Assembly: GCF_963678635.1 (NCBI RefSeq)
Contig: NC_087062.1
Coordinates: 47,479,283 to 47,543,282 of the forward strand
DNA from: Symsagittifera roscoffensis
Taxonomy: Eukaryota; Xenacoelomorpha; Acoela; Convolutidae
Direction: 5' to 3'
DNA length: 64,000 nt
The notes under the pieces: model-generated
The model's input: only the letters and a program-made list of their open reading frames with translations
The model's database searches: none
What the model was told of the DNA's origin: nothing
Shown here: piece after piece, positions 1 to 10,108 of the stretch
Layout: every line of letters begins with the position of its first letter
How positions within the stretch are numbered: the first letter of the stretch is position 1
Position numbers and translations under genes: made by a program

Positions 1-191
1 ACGACGAGAACTATAGCTTCTAGGAAACCTGATGAAACTGTCCCCTGAGCTCCGAGGTCCCAGATAGAGCAGATAGATCTCACAGAGTCTGCAGGGGAAA
101 ACGAAGACAACCGACACAAGGAAACGCGCAGAAGGAAAAAAATACAATACGAGAGAACCGAACCCCAAACCCCAAAAAAACAAGGAGAATA

Positions 192-717
192 GTGACGTGG
201 AACCTACAAGGCATCTCCAACAGAGATCAAAACCGCAACCGCCTTAGAAGAGCAGTAGAAGTTGCAAGGCAGCAAAAAAGGAAGGCGGCACTGATTTTCG
301 AAATACGCTCGGAGCAGGAAGGGATAATATGGCTAGGAGACAAACCAAACCACGCAGTAGCAATCCACTCACAGAAATGTGGAGTTCTCCTGTTAGGCGA
401 TATTCTGGAAGATTGGATAACCAGCGGACAATAGAAAAGTGGCGGGAGGCGATTGGAACGCGCAAGTAGGAAGAGGGAGTCAAAGACTTGGCATAAATGG
501 GAAGTACGGCCTAAAGACAGAGACAAATGAAGCTGAAGAAAGTCTCCTGGATTGGTGCGAAGAACACCAGCTACAACATGTCAATTCCTACTTCCCAATA
601 CGCTCCCGAGGAACATGTTTCAACCAGATGCACAGACGTTGGTACGAGCTCGACAGTTTCTTAATGAGAGCATCTGATCGTCACCAAATGGCATTATCAG
701 ACCACAGACCCGTCTGA
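192..717 (+). pseudogene. LINE APE-type endonuclease, frameshifted
   Basis: This would nick target DNA for target-primed reverse transcription. Visible motifs in order: a start block TWNLQGI near 195, a conserved IRSEQEGIIWLGDKP block near 306, then after a frame change at about 435 a GDWNAQVG block, a TNEAEESLLDWC block, WYELDSFLM and a final LSDHRPV. The last carries the Asp-His pair of the exonuclease-endonuclease-phosphatase fold. The first part ends at a stop (432-434) and the second resumes in another frame at about 439, so at least one frameshift separates the N- and C-terminal halves. Assignment to the APE endonuclease family is solid. Activity is not expected. Confidence 0.8.
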
Positions 718-1392
718 ATAGACATTTGGCGCAAACAAACAAAAAACGGCGACCCAGAATAGAAAAAAAAGAACACCACAGATAGACTGGGAACTCATGA
801 GAAACAAATAAATGGCAAAAACATACCGCAAGAACACGGAGGAAAAACTCAACAACGAGGAATACTGGGACTCCATATCACGGAAGCTCACAGATGCAGC
901 GAAGGAAATATGTGACACAAAGAAACGACAGATAGCCAACCCGTGGACAGTGGGATAAGAAGAAGAACTGAAAAGCCTACACGTAAATCTCCACAGAAGT
1001 AATTCGCAGAAACAACCTGCTCAGTCAAACACTTGGAGAATCAGATGGCATACTCGCCGATGCCCTAACTGCATTAGGAGAAAGGCTGGTAGCCGCGCGC
1101 AAGAAAATGAAGAAACGCCTATGCCAAATAGAAAGACTATGGTGGGACGAAATCATCATCGAGTGTAAAAAGTCAGCGGAGAAAGGGGACATGAGTACCA
1201 TGTACAAAACCATAAGGAAATCGGGAATAAGATTACAGAAACACCAGACAGGCACCACTATCTCCACTGACAAATTCAGGCCCACTTCAGCAACGTATCG
1301 AAGGACCGATATGAGAACGACCCGGGTACTTTGAAGAACGCATTCAAACAGATGCCAGATAAAAGCAAAGACGTCAAGTTCATAACAGCCAA

Positions 1393-2325
1393 ACAGAAGC
1401 TGAACACCCCTCCGTCCGAGAAATCATGGAAACACTGGATGAGGTGAGAGAATCGACGCCAGGCAAGGACGGGTCCCCATTGTATACAATCGAACCGCAT
1501 ACTGGAAATGGAGGGAGAAAGTCATCCACCTGGTGATGAGAATTTTCACGACCAGAACAGACCAAATGGAAGAGTCTCTAGAGAAAGGCCAAATAGTACC
1601 ATTGCTGAAAAAAGGGAACATCAATGACGCCAACAACTTCCGAGGTGTGTGCTTGCTCTCAATGGCCAGTAGAATTCTGTCAAGAGTGATCGCAAACCGC
1701 CTGAGAACATGAAGCGGAGAACACCAGGTACTGGACGAAAACCAAAGCGGGTTTCGACCAAGCAGGTCCACGGCAGACGCAAGCCAGATCTTTATAAGAA
1801 TAAGAGAGGACGTGGAAGATCTCAAGAGACGGAGGATAAGAGCCGGAATCCCAGTAGAAGACAACACAGACCCAGAAGCCAGACTGTTAAACCTAACAAA
1901 AACTTATACGCGGGTCAGCAAACCGGTCCTGTGGGCGGCCTCAAGTCCCTACGCGATGGAAGGCCCGTTCCTGGACACACTGAGTGATTTGCACGAAGCC
2001 ACAACCTACTGTATAAAATGCAAAGACGGCGACAGTGAAGAATGTACCCCCGAAAGACGGTTAAAAAAAGGTTGCCCCTCTTCGCCTTCATTGCATAACA
2101 TATGTCACCAAGTGGTAATACGGCAAGCTGAGAAAGCTAGACTAGACAGTGCCAAGGAGAGCGGTACAAACGTCGGGATAGCGTGGACGTGGATGCCGGG
2201 AAACCGCTTCCCAGTAAAAAAAAACCTGGTAGAAACGCACAAGAGTGAAACCCAAACCGCACAACTATCATTATCTGTATTCGCAGACGACACCACCCCA
2301 TCGGCGAGAAGAAAGAATTAGAGTC
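1393..2325 (+). pseudogene. LINE reverse transcriptase, fingers and palm, multiply frameshifted
   Basis: Translated blocks follow LINE RT order across several frames: ESTPGKDGSPLY (about 1450), IVPLLKKGNINDANNFRGV (about 1590), LSRVIANRL (about 1680), QSGFRPSRSTAD (about 1745), a long block at 1812-2321 with GPFLDTLSDLHEATTYC, then GCPSSPSLHN (about 2070) and the catalytic-type SVFADDTT near 2280. The Asp pair of the YxDD-like box is retained (FADD). Frame changes around 1535, 1710 and 1815 and a stop at 1710-1712 rule out a functional protein. I infer one ancestral ORF continuous with the endonuclease upstream and the thumb downstream. Confidence 0.8.
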
Positions 2326-2379
2326 TGGAACAGCAACAAAAAAGATGTTATGATGAACTTCGAGGAGAAAAACAACAAA

Positions 2380-3116
2380 GAGAAGAAGAGAAACTAGAAT
2401 TCGGAAAGGACGGAGCAGGGGGCATCAGAATGCTATGAGTGTGGATCGGCGCGAACGAAGACATTAAGAACAGAAAAATACGAGCAGGAGGACTATGGGC
2501 CAAGGTCAAGCGCCGGCTCACAAAGAGCAGGCTGCCAAAAAAAATCCAGGCTAGAGTTGCCCAATGCTGCATAGAAAGCGGCTTATTATTTGACGCCAAC
2601 ATAAGGACATGGAACAACTAGGAGTTAAAGTCTTTGCAAAGTTGGATTGACCGGTGCTATAGGTATGTCTGGAGCTCAAAGTCGAAGCTACCAATAATTG
2701 AAATGCAAGAAAAAGGAGTGAATATGCAGGACATCAGAAACCAACTGAACATCAAGTCGATCCGATGGGAAAATGAAGGAAGAACACATAAACGAATAGG
2801 CCATGTAATGAGAATGGACGATAAAAGACTGACTAAAGTAGCTTGTCTAGGGCTGGCTAAAATATCTGCAAACCCTACCGAAATGTCCGGGAAAAAAGAC
2901 AAAACACTACTCTACTGGCGGAAGCTCATCAGAGAAGCGGGTATGGATGTGAACGAGATGGACAAACTGACTCAGGACAGAAAAGGATGGAGGCGAGCGG
3001 TGGAAGCACGAATGGAGCACCTGCACAAATGGGAAAAGTCAAATGCGAAAAAACAAAACGGTGAAACGACAGAAAGGAACTCCTATACACCCCCAAGCAA
3101 CATCGAACACGTGTGA
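2380..3116 (+). pseudogene. LINE RT C-terminal (thumb/linker) region, broken
   Basis: Downstream of the FADD box the reading continues with a glycine-rich block (GKDGAGGIRML, about 2405), an in-frame stop at 2436-2438, then a 60-residue stretch (2439-2621) and a 160-residue stretch (2634-3116). Blocks such as SWIDRCYRYVWSSKSKLPI and RTHKRIGHVMRMDDKRLTK are of the kind found in the conserved post-RT region of LINE ORFs. The end of this stretch overlaps the zinc-finger frame by about 70 bases, which marks a frameshift. No separate function is assigned. Confidence 0.7.
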
Positions 3117-3552
3117 GAAATGTGAGAGGGATTTCAAAAACCAGGGCGGCCTGAGAATCCATATCAAAAGGATGCACAAAGAGGTGAGGGTGACTTTTGC
3201 ATGCAACAAATGCGGAGCCATCATCAAATCTGAAAACTCTGAAAAACACCACAGGAAGACATGCGAGGGAGACAGGTACAATGAAGATGGAACCAAGACA
3301 TGTGGCAGATGTGACAGAACCCTACAGGCCCGAAACATAGCCCGCCACAAAAGACAGAACTGCAAGGGAAACCGGGCACCAGAACAAGAAGCAACCGACC
3401 AACACCATCCACACGGCGTCTACAAATAGAAATGGACTGTATGTCCGAGATGTAACGAGAGGAAATCTTCGTCAAACTTAGCAAGGCACCTGAGGATATG
3501 CACCACGTCCATGGTCAGGGGAGAGGACATACCAATTGAACCAGGAGGGTGA
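3043..3552 (+). pseudogene. LINE C-terminal array of four zinc fingers
   Basis: One frame carries four Cys/His modules in a row: CEKCERDFKNQGGLRIHIKR followed by MH (C2H2, about 3115), CNKCGAIIKSENSEKHHRKT ending in C (about 3205), CGRCDRTLQARNIARHKRQN ending in C (about 3300) and, after an in-frame stop at 3427-3429, CPRCNERKSSSNLARHLRIC (about 3443). The last three are C2HC-type, spaced C-x2-C-x12-H-x(3-5)-C. The frame closes at 3550-3552. Zinc fingers on LINE proteins usually bind the element RNA or target DNA. A tail of four after the RT is unusual. The in-frame stop may remove only the last finger. Confidence 0.75.
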
Positions 3553-3557
3553 AAGTC

Positions 3558-3570
3558 TACATACATACAT
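3558..3570 (+). repeat. (TACA)n tail of the LINE
   Basis: Three TACA units follow the LINE stop codon by a few bases and run into an A-rich stretch. Short tandem tails of this kind mark the 3' end of several LINE families. It also marks the border with the gypsy element, whose gag frame becomes readable within about 10 bases. Confidence 0.6.
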
Positions 3571-3576
3571 CTAAAA

Positions 3577-3930
3577 ATACATGATATAACAACAAGAGAT
3601 TTATTGGGTCGCCTGCAAACATTGTTTGTGAAACCCAGAAACATAACAATTGACCGTTATGAGGCCTTCACACGAAAACAGGGAAAAAAAGAAACCCTAG
3701 AAGAATTTCATTGTGGACTCACAGAACTCGCGGCAAAAGGCAACTTTAAATGTACAGTATGCAATAATGGTGGACTCGAGGCGGAAATCATCAGAGTTTT
3801 ATTTACCGCAAATATGTCGAATGACGAGGTCCAAAAAGGAAAAGACCTGCTAGCAGAAACTAGAATTAGATGCGAGAAAAGCCTCGTAAATCAAATCCAA
3901 ATCAAAAAGCAAGGAACTTCCAGCAACTAA
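3577..3930 (+). pseudogene. Ty3/gypsy Gag fragment (capsid region)
   Basis: An open frame of about 118 codons contains RYEAFTRKQGKKETLEEFH near 3655, then ELAAKGNFKC and a Glu-rich VQKGKDLLAETRIR block near 3830. This is the pattern of the C-terminal capsid part of gypsy Gag: a tyrosine/phenylalanine-rich helix followed by an I-R-x2-(L/F) segment and a leucine-rich helix. The frame is open back into the LINE tail, so the true N-terminus is lost. The stop at 3928-3930 separates it from the zinc knuckle. Confidence 0.7.
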
Positions 3931-4016
3931 AGCGGAATAAAGAACATTAAATCGGAGCCCGTCAATTTCATACAAAAAAGGGGCAGGTATAAATCTCAAC
4001 CGCGGGCTGGACGTAA

Positions 4017-4202
4017 TTGCGGAGGAATTGCACCAAGAAACGGAACCGACAGGCCCTCACAAAAAATTGTTTTAAATGCGGCAACGCATTTTCAGCAAAT
4101 CACCTCGCAAAGTATCTGGCGCGAGATAAAATCTGCAACAGATGCACAATAAGGGGTCATTTTGCAAAGTTATGCAAGTCCAGCGAGGTGAACGCGATCT
4201 AA
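4017..4202 (+). pseudogene. Ty3/gypsy Gag zinc knuckles
   Basis: A short frame reads NCFKCGNAFSANHLAKYLA and then ICNRCTIRGHFAKLC. The second is a clear CCHC knuckle (C-x2-C-x4-H-x4-C). The first has the spacing of a companion finger with its last Cys replaced by Tyr. Such knuckles bind element RNA for packaging. It lies between the capsid fragment and the protease, as expected. Confidence 0.7.
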
Positions 4203-4404
4203 AAGAACGTTACGACACATCAGGACTAACAGGAAACAGATATGACCACCTATGTCAATTACATTTGAGCAGGTGATATAATCCCAGGGTGGGAATTGAT
4301 CCACCCAGATGATACATCCACTAACTGGATACACTTTGAGCCAAAACGAGCAGATATAATCAGAGATACCGATCTCCAAGCACATCTTATTTGAGTCGGC
4401 TCGG

Positions 4405-4749
4405 AGAAAAATAACCGACACAGTTTTCATTGCCGACACAGATTCCCCAACTTCTTTTGTGAACGAAACTACAGCAAATCTCCTGATACCCTCGGTGGAA
4501 TCAGCAAGAAAAATCACAATGGCAGATGACGACGAAACTAATCGAATGGTTTGCTAGAATGGTTACAAAATCCCTTCATTTGGCCTATTAATAGCCCCTA
4601 TCGAGTGTGGAGGATGGACGATTCAAACGCTTTCCTTTAAAGTGGTGGACGACAGGCGAGCGAACATCCTGAGCCGCAATCTTCTTCCACAAATTGGAAT
4701 ACAACTACAACAGGAGAAAAACATGTTGGTAAGTCAGCATTTCATGTAA
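4405..4749 (+). pseudogene. Ty3/gypsy aspartic protease, active-site Gly replaced
   Basis: The retroviral-type protease signature appears as FIADTDSPTSFVNET, with the catalytic Asp codon at 4435-4437. The usual glycine two residues after the catalytic Asp reads Asp here, which should abolish activity. The frame stops at about 4555 and continues in another frame with a GLLIAPIECGGW block and a hydrophobic ANILSRNLLPQIGIQL block, the expected C-terminal flap and I-L-G-like region. The stop at 4747-4749 ends the domain. Confidence 0.65.
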
Positions 4750-4810
4750 ACAATACTGACAATTCGGACGCACAAATTGCGAAAAAGATCAGAACCACGT
4801 ACCCTGGACT

Positions 4811-5755
4811 TTGCACGCGAATAGGGCGCTCAAAGCAAAGAACCACATGGTTCATACTAAGTTTTACAAGGAGTTCAAAGCTTTGCAACAACGAGGGAGA
4901 CGCATTACCACACATATCCAAGAAAAATTGGAAAACGAAGTTCGATCGTTATTTGACAAAGGTCAGATAATTCAACTGGAAAAATGCAGTGACCAATATT
5001 TCATAAGCCCCATTGTGATAACGGTGAAAAAAGACCAGTCAATAAAATTAGACTAAAACAAATTAATAAATCAATTCATAAAAACAAATACCAGATGCCG
5101 AATATTTTTTTTTGTTAGACAAAAGAGCGCAATCGGCTCAAGAAGGTACAAATAAACTGGGTACGACATATTTTTCCACAATAGATTAACGTTACGCGTA
5201 TAGCCAACTACCACTTAACGAAACAACACGTACGCAGTGTAACTTCAGCATAATTGGTGGTAAAGCAACGGGAACCTACCAGTTCCAAGCACCCTTCTAC
5301 GGGCTCACCGATACGCCCGCTTTCAGAAGGCTATAGATCTGACACTTAACAACGAAAAAGAAACGTTCTCATTTTTAGCTGATATTTTAATAATTCCGCA
5401 CGGCACTAAGGAACAAAACAAAAAAAACTTGCAAAATTTCTGGAAAAAAATGGATGCCGAAAACGTGAAAACCTCGTTAGACAAATGTAAATTTGGAGGC
5501 AAAGAAGTGGAGTGGATGGGATTTGTATTAAACAAATACGGCACAACCCTTATGCAAAAGAAAGCAGACGCAATCAAAAACCTGCAACATCCAAAAACAT
5601 TCAAACAACTGAAAAGTTTTATGGGGTCTATCCATCACTTGAACAAGTTTATCACTAACCTGGCTCAAAAATTTACCCCCTCAAGACCTGTACTGTTTAC
5701 CACCAACAAGTTTAATTTCGTAAAAAACATTACAGGTCAACGAACTTGAACTTTT
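4811..5755 (+). pseudogene. Ty3/gypsy reverse transcriptase, catalytic Asp lost
   Basis: Fingers: LFDKGQIIQLEKCSDQYFIS near 4950, followed by SPIVITVKKDQSIKLD, then a stop. Palm: the region 5056-5340 is readable only across several frames (G-T-Y-x-F and YGLTD blocks). The active-site box reads FSFLADIL near 5369, so the first Asp of the Asp-Asp pair is Ala. The connection block GSIHHLNKFITNLAQKF lies near 5623. The 5429-5749 stretch is the longest clean part (106 residues). The frame breaks plus loss of the catalytic Asp make it inactive. Confidence 0.8.
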
Positions 5756-6011
5756 AGCCGCAGTATGAGCTATTGAACATTTTAAGTATTACCTATATGG
5801 TAGACGCTTCACTCTAATAACGGATCACCAAGCATTAGTAAGATTTCTACAAAGTAACAGAGGTAATAAAACCTATCAAAGCAGGTTAACTCGATGGATC
5901 GACAGACTCATCCCGTTCGATTTTGATATACATCATCTGTCAGGCAAAAAAATGGGTCTTACCGATTACATATCACGACACCTGGTCAGTAAACCACGAC
6001 CGGCATACTAA
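5735..6011 (+). pseudogene. Ty3/gypsy RNase H, one internal stop
   Basis: The block NELELLAAV, an in-frame stop, then AIEHFKYYLYGRRFTLITDH and SRLTRWIDRLIPFDFDIHHL is the standard gypsy RNase H sequence. The catalytic Glu (ELLAAV), the Asp of TDHQAL and the Asp of GLTDYISR are all visible. It would degrade the RNA strand of the RNA-DNA hybrid. The tandem duplication breakpoint (5800) lies inside this domain, so the second copy has only its C-terminal two thirds. Confidence 0.75.
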
Positions 6012-6733
6012 GACAAACAATTTGTCGTCGCACTAATCGACGATTCCGTTAAATGCTTGGAATTTCAAGACAGCAGCAGCAATAATATATCCTTGAATGA
6101 AAATCCAATCGGTTATCTAGACACCAAAAAACTCAACCGGAACGAAAACTTTGCAACTTCAATTTCGGTTCACACACAAAACGCATTCACTGTTCATAGT
6201 CAATTTTTTCAATCTAGTTGCTCTGCTGATACGAAAAATACACTTCAAAATTAACACCTAATTGTAAAAAGTGTATGTATTCTCCTAACATTGGAGAAAA
6301 GAACAGGCGATTGCAACATGGCATGACTTTGCTCCCTTTCAAGCGAATCAATCGGAATTGCCATAGTGGCGCCCAAACGCAGCTTACCTTTGCTCCCATT
6401 AATTACGTCTCATTCAGCGATTTTCTTAACGAAACACCACCGCCCGAACTTACTGTCAGCCATTTCACACACCAGGTCAGACAATCAACTGAGAGCTACA
6501 CCTTTCGAAGAGTAGAAAACGAGAAGGTAAACACTATCTGCAAAACAATGGAGGGAGAAGGAAAACAGGACACAGAAAGCCAGACAGCCGCAGTGGAGGA
6601 GGAAGACACACCATTGTTCCGGAAAAACTTGAGAAAAGTTATGGATAATGAGTTCCGAGCGGCAGCCACAAGGAGAGACCGAAACTTATCACCATTGATG
6701 AACATGGTAAGACAACAGAAATGGGAGTCGTAA
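6012..6733 (+). pseudogene. Ty3/gypsy RNase H-integrase linker region
   Basis: Two open stretches (6057-6254 and 6275-6733, 65 and 152 residues from their first start-like codons) sit between RNase H and integrase. The second contains an acidic, Thr/Gln-rich segment and an EFRAAATRRDRNLSPLMNMV block just before the integrase. I do not recognise a domain. By position it is the tether between RNase H and the integrase zinc-binding module. It is nearly identical in the second tandem copy. Confidence 0.5.
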
Positions 6734-7510
6734 ACAGAGCTATGGCCCTTATTTCTACAATGTGCCCACCGGTTGTCAGTCAGAGACAATATCTTGCTGT
6801 ATGACGTTAGAGTTGTCATACCCAAACAACGAAGACCCACACTCATGGACGCGTTAGATCTGACCCATCCAGACCAAGGCGGGATGTTAGAAGCGGCTAA
6901 GCATGTGTGGTATCCCTATCTGCACCGGATTTTTGTGTCCACAGCACAAAGTTGTAAGAACTGCCGAGATAAGTGTAAGATTATTAAAATAATCTCAGGC
7001 AAAAAGCACTATAAGACACTCGACGCGGTGGTTGAGCCTAACAATGAAATCTAATTGGATTTCGTGGGCCCATTACCGGACGAAAACGAAAAAGAAGTTT
7101 ATATATTAGTGGGACTGGACCGTTTTCCACGTTATCCTTAGGCAAAGTTTGCAACCAAAACCAGAGCGGATACAATCATCCGCTTTATGCAAAATCATAT
7201 CGTTTATCATGGGGTTCCGTATAAAATTCGATGCGATCAATCCTTTGGTTTTCGAGCCAAAAAGTTCTTAATATATTGCAAAACCAATAATATCAAACTA
7301 ATATTCGCGCCCGTGGATGACCACAGGGCAATGGGTATTGTCGAACGACTTATTAGAACCCTAAAATCGTGATTAGAAATCATGAAAATCGACAAAACAA
7401 ACAAACCAAACAAGCTTGCATCAGACGTGGCCGCACTAATTAAAACACTCCGCATTACGCCAAAAGCAACTACAAAAGTATGCCGTTCGAAGCCCACTTT
7501 GGGCGAAACC
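6734..7510 (+). pseudogene. Ty3/gypsy integrase, catalytic DDE retained but stops inside
   Basis: Zinc-binding HHCC region: LTHPDQGGMLEAAKHVWYP then a CKNCRDKC block (about 6865-6980). Catalytic core: LDFVGPLPDENEKE (first Asp, about 7055), IRCDQSFGF (second Asp, about 7225) and MGIVERLIRTLK (Glu, about 7335). The core is split by a stop just before LDFVGP and another after FPRYP, and a third stop follows the Glu block. The three catalytic residues are kept, so decay is recent or incidental. The same stops occur in the copy at 13564-14340. Confidence 0.8.
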
Positions 7511-7520
7511 TAACACACCA

Positions 7521-7880
7521 TTGATTAATCATAGCACATCACCAAAACTCTCAAATCTCTCATGGAAAAACACTAAGCTATCCTGTTTAGATGAAAAAGT
7601 ACTTACAAAACCAGCATTAACGGTGGAGGCAATGTGGGAGCGGGAGAGAAATAGCGAAGACGATATATACCTAGTCTACAAGGAAACAGGGGCGAAGGAC
7701 ACAAAAGCATCAGAAAACAAGGACCACCAGTATTTGCCCAAACCTACGTTCAATCCCGTCTCAAAAACGAATGCCACGACTGCAGACAACCAACAAGGCC
7801 AAATAAACGATGCTCAGAGCACACAAAACAACAACCGCGAAAAACGACGTGCTAAGACCCAAGCGGAGGTTGCAAACTGA
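7521..7880 (+). pseudogene. Ty3/gypsy integrase C-terminal extension
   Basis: An open frame of about 120 codons follows the integrase core. It starts with a block (SPKLSNLSWKNTKLSCLDEK) of the kind seen at the integrase C-terminus in some gypsy lineages. It then becomes charged and Gln/Asn/Thr-rich with several Lys-Arg pairs. I infer a nucleic-acid-binding tail. There is no recognisable chromodomain. Confidence 0.45.
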
Positions 7881-7924
7881 AAGGATACAATTACACTGGA
7901 AGCAGCGACCTGTAAGACCAACAA

Positions 7925-8368
7925 TTGCTCAAAAAGTTCCCAATAGGTGCGCATCTACCGCTTTCCAACAAACCTTGCAATTTACTAAAACTAAAAAGAT
8001 CATTTCTAAGCGAAAAGTGCAACGACTTAGAAAATTTAAAAACACGTAAGCCAATAAGACCGCTCACTAATCAGGAGAAACAACAACTCGAGAGAGCAGC
8101 ACTAATTTTTCAAAAAGACCGATTCAAAGGTCGAGCACACACAATTAACCCTAAAACGGGACTTCAATTGGAGCAAGTCGCTAGAAAAACGAGAACACTT
8201 GCACGAAAAAAGAAAAATCCAGGGACATTTGGGCCACAATTTAAAAATATCGAAAATGGATCAAAACAAAATTACTCCTCACACACCGCGTGGATAAGAG
8301 AAGACAACAAGCAGCCGCGTGTAATAAGGCACGATGGCCTCGCCTTCGTACCGGACCCAAGGTTATGA
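7925..8368 (+). pseudogene. Basic post-integrase ORF of the gypsy element
   Basis: A 147-codon open stretch in a different frame encodes a strongly basic sequence with RKTRTLARKKKNPGTFGPQF and ends with a DGLAFVPDPRL block. It has no membrane segment or signal peptide, so it does not look like an envelope gene. Its position between integrase and the polypurine tract suggests either the rest of a long integrase tail or an element-specific accessory protein. In the second unit the matching frame is shortened. Confidence 0.4.
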
Positions 8369-8493
8369 GGAAAAAGTAGGAAGGCGGCTTTAAAGGATTT
8401 TGTGGCTTATAACCACCTACCGCGAGCCAAACACGTGTTTCCGGAAAAGAGGCCACCAGTCAAAATCCGACCACAGAGGGAACAACCACGAGC

Positions 8494-8949
8494 CCCAAGC
8501 GATCACCTCCGAAGACGGTTCAGGATATCATCGAACAATCGCTGAATCGAAAAGCATTGGGATCACAAAAATTTTTTAGTACCTTTAACAGCACACCCAA
8601 ACTGACACAACGTGCAAATCAGCTAGCCAAAGACCCAAAACCTCATCTGCAACAACAAACGAAGTCATCAGAGAAAATGAGCCCTAAGATAAAATCCAAA
8701 AGACGATTTGTCAAAGGTCCAGTTTGAGTGCGACACCTCAATTTCCTTGTCGTCAGATACATACCAGGACGAAAAAAACACCTTCACCAGAAAAACCAGC
8801 CGCAAAATGAAAAGACAAAGGCCACACTTGAGCAAATGTCGCCGGAGTTAAGACGATTGTCAAGACAGCGAAAAAGTGCACTTGCCACGAAGCTAGGCGG
8901 GCTATCCCGATGGGACAAATCTCGAATTCTGTCGAACCTTGTTCAATAG
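8494..8949 (+). pseudogene. Further basic post-integrase reading frames, no recognised domain
   Basis: A start-less open stretch (about 8494-8726) is Lys/Gln/Ser-rich. A second (8728-8949) contains SPELRRLSRQRKSALATKLG. Both are basic and low in hydrophobic residues. A change in the second tandem copy (near 15700) adds a stop, so these frames are decaying independently. I see no family match. Confidence 0.3.
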
Positions 8950-9249
8950 CGCATATTGAACATTCGACAACCAACATCAGCTCGCCAGACCAGCCGTCCG
9001 AAAAACTGCCATTGAACTCACACCCCATAAAACAAGTCAGTGTCGCCACGATAACACGTGTCAGTGTCGCCACAAATTTCCCCCGAAGAAATCATGTGCA
9101 CAGAGATCCACATGGATGCAGCAACGCCAGAAAGCACGAAAATTGAGGGTACAAGCGACAACACGACCCAGATTAAACCAAATTCCCGGTAAATTCCGGA
9201 CAAACCACAAAGAACGGGGGAATCTTTCAGTAAGGACTTTGAAGAGAAT

Positions 9250-9435
9250 ATGAACATTTTGCATTCCATTTCGCCGGTTCGAGGAATTTCTGTGACATTT
9301 CAACGAGAAAAAGAAAATACCACGGAACAGCGCAATAAAATCGAACCACATGTTACTACACGCACGGAGAATATTACAGCGGAGATAAAAACCATCAAAA
9401 TCATTGACGATACGAACAAGAGCGAGGAAAAGTGA
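9250..9435 (+). pseudogene. Last short ORF before the gypsy polypurine tract
   Basis: A 61-codon frame, rich in Thr, Glu and Lys, ends 15 bases before the purine tract. Its position at the very 3' end of the internal region suggests it is the C-terminus of the last element ORF. No transmembrane segment is visible. Function unknown. It is unchanged at 16081-16266. Confidence 0.3.
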
Positions 9436-9450
9436 TATATTCTATTAACC

Positions 9451-9463
9451 AAAAAGAGGGAAA
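9451..9463 (+). other. Candidate polypurine tract of gypsy copy a
   Basis: Thirteen purines (AAAAAGAGGGAAA) are followed at once by TG, the expected border between the internal region and a 3' LTR. The tract would prime plus-strand DNA synthesis. The same tract occurs at 16282-16294. Confidence 0.6.
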
Positions 9464-9735
9464 TGTTATCTGTACGGATATTATAGTAAAACATCCATTA
9501 ATGATGACATTGATTAGGTACTAGAACTACCAGTTGGTAACGTATACATAATATAGACTTAACTTACATTAATTACACATAGAAGTCTGATGATTAAATA
9601 AGTACCTATTTCTGCGTAATGACATATGTACTAGTTTTTATGAGGCACTGTTTCTCAAATGGTTCGAGGTCAGTGTCAGCCAGACTTAAACATAGAGAGT
9701 TGTATTTAAGTTGTTATCTTTATCGTCTCATTCAC
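9464..9735 (+). mobile_element. Probable 3' LTR of gypsy copy a (end uncertain)
   Basis: It starts with TGTTAT directly after the purine tract. It contains a TATTTAAG box near 9703 that could be a promoter TATA element. The end is placed at a CACA about 270 bases in, which is a guess because no 5' LTR is present for comparison. The same sequence occurs from 16295. Confidence 0.4.
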
Positions 9736-10108
9736 AACTAGCATAGAAAGTATCAATTCCACATAGCTTATATCTCACCTAACGAATGATGGTATAACAG
9801 GGTAGGTTCATTAAATTGTTCTTCGAATTTTACGGTTTCTAGATTCAATGCTTTTTAAAGAATTTTCCATGGTAGTTTTGGCTCACGTAATATTGTCATA
9901 CGGACTAAATCAGCTATTAAAAACATATCTGATCTCCTGGCCTAACCTTTGTAAAACTACTCGTTGCACTAAAAGATTACTGCTGGTCAAGTGTGAGGAA
10001 AGAAACACAGCCGGTTTTTCTGCTACTTCTTAGCAAGTACAAGTACCTCAAAAAAGCTTATTGAGGAATTAATATGTTATCAGATCAAAACTATTTCAAT
10101 GTGCTTTG
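9736..10108. other. Non-coding stretch, no gene seen
   Basis: AT-rich sequence between the presumed gypsy LTR and the GC-rich element. Short random frames only. It is duplicated, with very few changes, at about 16567-16940. Confidence 0.4.

Larger units (their letters stand above)
1..3575 (+). mobile_element. Degenerate non-LTR retrotransposon (LINE), 3'-complete, 5' end uncertain
   Basis: The visible domain order is that of an APE-type LINE: endonuclease (about 192-717), reverse transcriptase (about 1393-2320), the RT-downstream thumb/linker region (about 2380-3116) and a zinc-finger tail (3043-3552). A short TACA repeat and an A-rich stretch follow the last stop and are a typical LINE 3' end. 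The coding sequence switches frame many times and has internal stops, so this copy is dead. The left end may lie outside the window. The clade is not resolved: the RT and C-terminal blocks are clear, but I cannot place them without a tree. Confidence 0.85.
3577..9735 (+). mobile_element. Degenerate Ty3/gypsy LTR retrotransposon, copy a, 5' truncated
   Basis: The order gag, CCHC knuckle, aspartic protease, RT, RNase H, integrase, extra ORFs, polypurine tract, LTR start is that of Ty3/gypsy. The 5' LTR and gag start are missing because the element begins directly after the LINE tail. Stops and frameshifts occur in every domain. The 3' LTR is inferred from a purine tract at 9451-9463 followed by TG. 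The part from 5800 onward is repeated almost identically from 12630. Nothing in the region looks translatable as a full polyprotein. Confidence 0.85.

Noticed and set aside
3043-3552. Host zinc-finger transcription factor
   Set aside because: The frame follows the LINE RT directly, overlaps its last frame and is followed by a LINE-type tail.
6734-7510. Reassigned stop codons (alternative genetic code) to explain the in-frame stops
   Set aside because: All three stop codons interrupt the elements, frameshifts are also frequent, and the RB1CC1 exons use a normal TAA stop with no internal stops.
7521-9435. Envelope gene of a gypsy errantivirus
   Set aside because: The frames are basic and soluble-looking with no signal peptide or transmembrane segment.
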